From the NCBI GenBank assembly GCA_010015675.1, contig ML976984.1, positions 1,354,383-1,418,382 on the forward strand: a DNA stretch of 64,000 nt, in the 5' to 3' direction. Made by a program: the position numbers and the translations under genes. A model generated the notes under the pieces. The model made no database searches. It saw only the letters and a program-made list of their open reading frames with translations, and had not been told where the DNA came from. Shown piece by piece: positions 58,401-64,000 of the stretch (position 1 is its first letter; each line of letters opens with the position of its first letter). Source of the stretch: Byssothecium circinans. Lineage: Eukaryota; Ascomycota; Dothideomycetes; Pleosporales; Massarinaceae.

Positions 58401-60690
58401 TACGAATATACTATAATGCCCTTTAGTCTTACTAACACCTTAGTGACTTTTTAAGCATTAATCAACAACGTGTTGCGAACACACCTAGATATCTTTGTAA
58501 TTGCATACTTAGATAACATATTTATCTATTTAAAAAACGTTAAAGAACATGTGAAACATGTTAAGCAAGTACTTTCATGCTTAGATGCCGCGAACCTACG
58601 CCTCAAGCTAGAAAAGTGTAAATTCTATAAAAAGGAACTTAATTTCCTAGAATTTGTAGTTAACACCACGGGAGTTAAGATAAGCCTAAAGAAAATACAG
58701 GTAGTACAAGACTAGCTAATACTAACAACAGTTAAAAGAGTGTAAGAATTTCTTAGATTCTATAACTTTAATAGAAGGTTTATTAAGGAATACGCTTTAA
58801 TAATACTACCCCTAGTAGAACTTACTAGGAAAGACGTACACTTTACATAGACAAAAAAATAAGAGAAGGTATTTAGAACTTTAAAAGAAAAATGCATAAG
58901 CCTACTAGTACTAGTAGTATTTAGAAGTAAAGAACTAATAAAAATTAAAATAAACGCATCTAACCTTGCACTTAGAGCGGTAGCTAGCTAAATAAGAGAT
59001 AGCTAATAGCACCCTATCGCCTACTACTTAAGAAAGTTCTTTAGGCTAGAAGAACGTTACGACGTACACGACAAGGAATTAATAGCGATTGTAGATTTAC
59101 TAAAATATTAAAGGGTCTACGTAGAAAGTTGCTTAAAACTTATTATCTTTATTAACTACAAAAACCTACTCTACTTTATGACAACGAAACAGCTTAACAG
59201 AAGACAAGTTAGGTAGTCTAAGTTGCTTAGATAATACAAGTTCAAGATCGTGTACACACTAGGAAAAGACAACGAAAGGGCCGATGCTCTCAGCCAACGA
59301 AGTAATATTGTAGGAACGAAGGAAACTATCAAAGCACTAATATTGCGAGCTAATAAGGACGGATCCCTAGGACTAGCTTAACAATTAAATGGCATCCTGT
59401 AAATCAACAATAAAGTACTAGAGGAACTATAGGAAGAAATTATACGACAACATTACAATAATCCTATACACGGACACTTTAGCATTTAAAGGACTATTAA
59501 ACTAATTCAAAGAAACTATAAGTTTAGAGATATAAAAGAAAGAGTTACACGCTTTATTAGCAAGTACGTGGACTGCAAAAGAAACAAGCACAGCACACAC
59601 GCATCCTATAGAGAAATGCAACCTATTAAGTTACTAAAAGAACTATAGGAAGACATTTCTATAGACTTTGTAATAGGTCTACTAGCATTAAAAGACCTTA
59701 TAACTAGAATAACCTACAATACTATCTTAGTAATCGTTGATAGATTTACGAAATACGTAGAAATAATACCGTTCAGAAACAACTACAATGCGGAATAACT
59801 TAGATACGTAATCTTGGACTAACTTATTAGGTACCATAGCATGCTAAAGTTAATTATTAGTAATAGAGATAAGCTCTTTACATCAAACTACTAGAAAACG
59901 CTAATAGCTGTAATTAAAATAAAATGTAAGCTATCTATAGTATACTATCCATAGACGGATGGACAGACTAAAAGAATGAACCGTACGATAAAGATATATC
60001 TACGGATTTACAGCAATACCTAGTAGAATAATTAGGTTTCCCTTCTACCTATAGCTTAGCTAGCGTATAATAATAATATATTAGAGTTAATAGGACAGAT
60101 ACTATTCTACGCAAACTATAGGAAACACCTAAATCTCTTTAAACGCACACTGCTAAGAGGTAAAGCAGCGGCGGCTTTAATAATAATAGAGGACTTGAAG
60201 AACGTACACTAATAGTTACAGGTTAGCTTTAAGACAGCACAACGCAAGAGTATTTTATATGCAAACACAAAACAAAAAATAGCACCTTAGCTAGAGAGGG
60301 GGGATAGAGTATACCTACTTACAAAAAATCTTCGCATAAAACGACTAAGCAAGAGACTAGATAATGTTAAGGTCGGACTATTTTTAATACAAGCTAGAAC
60401 GAGCCCTATTAACTACTAACTCTAGCTACTTAAAAAAGCTAAGATATATCTAGTGTTCTACATATCTAGACTAGAACTAATAGACCTTAAGACGCTATTA
60501 TAGAAAACATTCCATTACAAAGTTAAGAAAGAAAACGAGTTTGAAGTTGAGAAAATTACAGACTAGAGAGACCGCAAAGATAGAAGAGAATACCTAATTA
60601 AATAGAAAGGTTACCTAGAGAACGAGAACACGTAAGAACTAGTTATATACCTTACGAGTTATAAGTATCTTTTAAAGCACTAGCATTGAT
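55435..60690 (+). pseudogene. B2 gag-pol, RIP-decayed
   Basis: Gag from about 55435. The zinc knuckle at 56200-56241 keeps the first two Cys (CYLCGKVGHIARN) but its last Cys is Tyr (TAT, 56239-56241), the converse of B1. Protease near 57450-57720 (ALVDSR, YDVILGI). Reverse transcriptase near 58080-58720; the motif reads YLDN (58506-58517) in a local frame that is open from 58470 to 58715. RNase H, integrase (CKRNK block near 59575) and a chromodomain near 60550-60680 follow in order. Many stop codons. It is dead and aligned base for base with B1. Confidence 0.85.
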
Positions 60691-60699
60691 ATTCTAAAA

Positions 60700-61190
60700 A
60701 GGCGACTAATTAACGGTAGCGGCACTAAGCGCGGCCTTTAGATTTACTAAAGCAATATCCTAAAGTAGAGCCTCTTGCGCTTCTAACGCTTCTAACTCTT
60801 TTATAGATGATATTCTTTTATTTATGAAGCTTTGAGAGCTTCTCCTTTACTAGATAGGCGCGCTGTAGAGCAGCCTTAGCAACATCCTCCTCTATACGCA
60901 GACGAGCCTTTTCTTTCTTTTTTAGCGCCTTGAGACGACCTATCTCCTTATCGATTTTCGAGAAATCTAGTAAAGGTAAACCCGTAGGTTTATAAGAACT
61001 ACGCCTAGCACGAGTACAGTTATTGCAATGCTTATGTAGGGATGATAGCTTGCAAGGAAGCTAGTAGTTAACGTAATAGAAACAAGCGACTATAGCAAAG
61101 AAACCACGACTATTAATATAGTTAGCGAGTTAATAGCAGTAATAAATAGAATAAAAAGATAGTTATTAACTTATAAGAATATTAAGCTCT
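60700..61190 (-). pseudogene. B2 antisense ORF with Zn(II)2Cys6-like cluster
   Basis: The minus frame is homologous to the B1 antisense ORF: CFYYVNY, LPCKLSSLHKHCNNCTRA, RRSSY, then KIDKEIGRLKALKKKEKAR and a charged helix. Here the fourth and fifth cluster Cys are present (HCNNC) and the sixth is Tyr; in B1 the fourth is Tyr and the sixth is Cys. Together the two copies support five of the six cluster cysteines. Confidence 0.72.
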
Positions 61191-61204
61191 AAGAGGGGGG
61201 ATAG

Positions 61205-61655
61205 TATTACGATCTAGAAGTAAGGTCGCTATACTTATATAATAACTAGCTACGCGCTATGCAAAAGGTTACAAATAGTAAGCAAGGTTACGTAATTATC
61301 TTAGCGTCTTAGAAATCCTAGAAGTCCTATAGAGAACTAGAATGAATAAGATGGATAGGATAATAAGACGTAACTAGTATATAGATAAACTTAACCTCTA
61401 CGTTATAAAAGTCATGTTTAACTTTTTACTTAGGATTATAATCTATTTAGTATCTTATACTCTATGATTGCAAGCTTACTTAAGTTTAATCTTTGTACGC
61501 CCTTTAGATGAACATTACCACGTACTATTAGAGTACAATAGTGTGTCGTAAATTAACATCTTAATAAGAACTAACTAAGCTCTAGAACTTTAAGCCCCTT
61601 TATACTTAAAAGCTCTTTAAGCTATCTCTAGTATAAGCCCTCCTAGACTTTAATA
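61205..61655 (+). repeat. B2 3' LTR
   Basis: Starts TATTACGATCTAGAAG (TG changed to TA) and ends CTTTAATA, followed by GGTAG. Preceded by the purine tract AGAGGGGGGATAG. Confidence 0.9.
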
Positions 61656-61768
61656 GGTAGATTTAGATCCTATTATTAGATTTATTTTAAACTTAGATAA
61701 GTTTTTCGTACTATTAAGCTACACCATCTATAGGATTTGCAGAAACCTAACTTGCGTAGTAGGACGTA
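61656..61768 (+). other. Continuation of the sequence split by B2
   Basis: After removal of B2, 54964 joins 61661. The frame across the joint (RVDLDPIIRFILNLDKFF) is open but unrecognised. A3 starts at 61769. Confidence 0.45.
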
Positions 61769-62243
61769 TGTTATGAACAAGAAGGATACAGGGTATCCAA
61801 GACTAAATAACACAGCGTAGGAGGTGTTGAGACCAGAGGATAGCAACACAGTAATGCGCGGGGCAGGATTAGGTCAGTGGTTACGTGACATCAATCTCAC
61901 TAAGAATAGAGATCACGGATTGATCTCTAGATCCTGAGAGATCAAGAGATTAGGAGTAATCTCAGGATCTTAAGAGATCATAGGAGCGAAGGAACAGAAT
62001 AAGTAGTATAAAGGTTAAACAGATTTCCTTTATCTTTCTAATTCTAATTCTTTGTAGTTAACTCTTAATAGTTCATCTCTTACCTAGATTAATATTTAGT
62101 TATTCTATAGTTTATTATAGAATTAGTTTGCTTCATACGTTTACCTCTTAAATTACTAAAGAATACTACCTAACGTATACACCGTATACTAACCTTTCTC
62201 CCCTTACCTAGATTAGGCAAGGCTAGTATACCCCTTAGTAACA
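61769..62243 (+). repeat. A3 5' LTR
   Basis: Starts TGTTATGAACAAG and ends TTAGTAACA. It belongs to the A1 LTR subtype, not the A0 subtype. Confidence 0.9.
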
Positions 62244-62349
62244 CTTTGACTACCTACAGGTTCAAGAACCTAAACGTACGTAATAGTAGCTCCCGCTACC
62301 CTACGTGCTACTAGTAGTAGTATCAACATACCTGCTTTAAGCCTAGTAT

Positions 62350-63240
62350 TAGTAATGGCTACCTAGGCTAACTAGTTGCAGTAATAGGCTACGCAGATTA
62401 ATGAACTAATGCAAGTGATAGCTTAGCTTTAGGCCGGAAATACTGCTCCTTAGGGAAAGATTGCAGCGCTAGAGAAGTATGATAGAGGATGAGATGGCTT
62501 AAAGCCATTCCTTACTAATATAGATTTGTACTATCAGTTTAACCTCATAATAAATGACGAAGATAAAATCCTCGCAGCTGGCATGCACTTAAAGGATAAG
62601 GCAGCTACCTAGATGCAGCCCTTCATAGATGACTACCTCACGAATGATATAAGGAATTACAAAGATAACACGAAGGCTATCTTTAAGAGCTAGACGAAGT
62701 TTAAGGAAGAGATTTAAAAGGTGTTTAGAGAACTTGATAAGGAGACCTAGGTAGAGTAGAAGATCTCTTAGATCTAGCAGGATAGGTTAGTCGCTAGATA
62801 TGTAATAGAGTTTAAGTAACTATAGTTAAAGATTAATTAGGATGATGCGCTATTACGCATAGCCTTCTATAATGGGCTGAAGGAAGTCGTTAAGGACAGA
62901 ATAATCTATTATAACAAGCTAGAAGACCTATAAGACATGATTAACCTAGCCACCTGAATTGATAACAGGCTCTACGAATGAGCGCTACAAAAGAAACAAT
63001 AGGACATGATAATCATTCCTAACTCTAGACGTTATAGAAAGCTAAGGGCACTACGTTATAACTATGACGGTAATGTAGTAATAACAGATAAAGTCTAATA
63101 AAAGAAGAAGTTTAATAAGGGTAAGGGAAGATAGCTAGACAGCCTAACCCATGAATAACGCTAGGAACGCTTTAAGAAGAAAGCATGTCTCTAATGCGGT
63201 GAAGTAGGACACTTCTACAGGGACTACCTAAAGAACTAAG
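62350..63240 (+). pseudogene. A3 gag
   Basis: The best-readable A-family Gag: a helical capsid-like region (DLYYQFNLIINDED, LKDKAAT, KFKEEIQKVFRELDKE with stops at former Gln codons), DRLVARYVIEFKQ, a basic tail and a CCHC knuckle lacking its last Cys. About ten TAG/TAA codons. The frame is collinear with gag of A1 and A0 in antisense. Confidence 0.8.
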
Positions 63241-63860
63241 GCTAAGCAAGTAAGCTTAGAGTAGTTAAGATTAGGATGATTAAGTTTAAGGTAATAGGAC
63301 CTAAGGAGGATAACTTAGAGGTGCTACGTTAGCAGCCTACTCCTTACCTACCTCTAGAAGCAGATTAGGCTATGGAACCATCTAATAACGAAGTTAGTAA
63401 CATAGAATCTATTACGACCTAAGTAACGTAACCCTTAAACTAGATAGATAACTATAAGGTCCTTTAACAGCTTAAAGAAGATCTATGCTAGATATGTAGG
63501 GATAACACACATAAAGGTAAAACATGCACCTATGACACGCTAGTACGCGGCGGCCATGCCTACGAAGTAGTGGTAACAGTGATGAAGGAGCAAGGCCTAT
63601 AGATAAAAGTATAATAAATTAAGGTTAATAATAAACATAATAAAGTTAAATAGTATAACTATATAAGGGAGTACTATGTTACTTACTTATAAGAAAGGTG
63701 AAGCGTATAACATACGCCTAAACAAGTCTCTTATACCTTTCTCCTATTAATGGATTACATAGAAGATAACTACCACATGCATTACTTTAAATATTAGTAA
63801 AAATAGCATGAACGCCTAGGTTAGAGTAGGTGCTATAATACGCACTACTAACTACACTAG

Positions 63861-64000
63861 TGAGCCAGCGTAGCTCACACAACTCCAATTCGGCTCACGG
63901 TATGGGATATTCGTAGAGGGAACGCGTGTTTGGTAGCCAAAGCAGTTGTATTCTTTTCTATCCTAAACAAAGAGTGTGGTGTACATGGTGTCGTCCCTAG
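63861..64000. other. Non-RIP sequence at the right edge
   Basis: Base composition returns to normal. A short inverted repeat, GTGAGC (63860-63865) and GCTCAC (63873-63878), with another GGCTCAC at 63892-63898, may mark a different element. No gene seen; minus-strand translation shows no P450 motif. Confidence 0.4.

Larger units (their letters stand above)
54965..61655 (+). mobile_element. B2: second B-family Ty3/gypsy chromovirus, RIP-decayed
   Basis: The LTRs are 54965-55415 and 61205-61655 (451 bp each), with target duplication GGTAG (54960-54964 and 61656-61660). Internal order is as in B1, in plus orientation. It is more decayed than B1; even the gag start ATG is ATA (55435). Confidence 0.92.
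61769..63860 (+). mobile_element. A3: 5' part of a third A-family chromovirus, truncated
   Basis: Its 5' LTR is 61769-62243 (475 bp), reverse complement in register with 17929-18403, so gag runs on the plus strand. Gag follows (about 62350-63240): QINELMQVIA, KPFLTNIDLYYQFNLI, and a zinc knuckle at 63180-63235 (ACL-stop-CGEVGHFYRDY; last Cys is Tyr). The sequence matches A1 up to ACTAG at about 63860 and then changes to unrelated, non-decayed DNA. Protease, RT and the 3' LTR are missing. Confidence 0.85.

Noticed and set aside
1..64000. CRISPR arrays, operons, ribosome binding sites
   Set aside because: The genome is fungal; no regularly spaced repeats of that kind are present and prokaryotic signals do not apply.
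1..64000. tRNA or rRNA genes
   Set aside because: I saw no convincing cloverleaf or rRNA segment by eye; a tRNAscan-SE/Infernal run would be needed to exclude them in full.

Overview
The window looks like accessory, probably subtelomeric-type, DNA of a filamentous ascomycete (Pezizomycotina, possibly a Dothideomycete; the class is an inference). Evidence: short 47-125 nt GT-AG introns, fungal-only families (PDR-type ABC transporter, SAT4/rhodopsin-like membrane protein, fungal P450s), Fot1/pogo and Ty3/gypsy chromovirus elements, and very strong C-to-T/G-to-A decay of the repeats in the RIP style (TpA-rich, CAG/TGG/CAA codons turned into TAG/TAA).

Layout. 1-938: flank with no confident gene. 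939-1227: the 3' end of a PDR-type ABC transporter whose remainder lies at 25262-29338. The two parts are separated by one 24-kb composite insertion at a TA dinucleotide (1228-25259). That insertion is a four-level nest. A Fot1/pogo DD35D transposon (P1) received a chromovirus (A0, 2679-24566). A0 received a second member of the same broad family (A1, 4096-18403). A1 received a different chromovirus (B1, 5071-11808). Every level can be read from its target-site duplication (TA; CAAAG/CAAGG; CTTAC; ATGTA) and from host ORFs that resume on the far side.

25262-46645 is a gene island with ordinary base composition, nearly all on the minus strand: the broken ABC transporter, an apparently intact SAT4-like membrane protein, a low-complexity protein (plus strand), a mildly decayed Fot1/pogo transposon (P3), an ABC pseudogene fragment, a decayed gene carrying a 121-bp insert with a 15-bp target duplication, a WW-like/nuclease-like gene, a kinase remnant, a large unknown protein, an apparently intact P450, and the last part of a second P450 cut by another copy of the P1 family (P2).

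46648-63860 is again RIP-decayed: the P2 left end, two tandem copies of a RecQ/TLH-like helicase element, a second B chromovirus (B2), and the 5' part of a third A element in plus orientation (A3), which ends abruptly at about 63860 in non-decayed sequence.

The most interesting signal is that both chromovirus families carry, on the strand opposite gag-pol and next to the 3' LTR, a small ORF with a cysteine pattern matching a fungal Zn(II)2Cys6 cluster followed by a charged, coiled-coil-like stretch.
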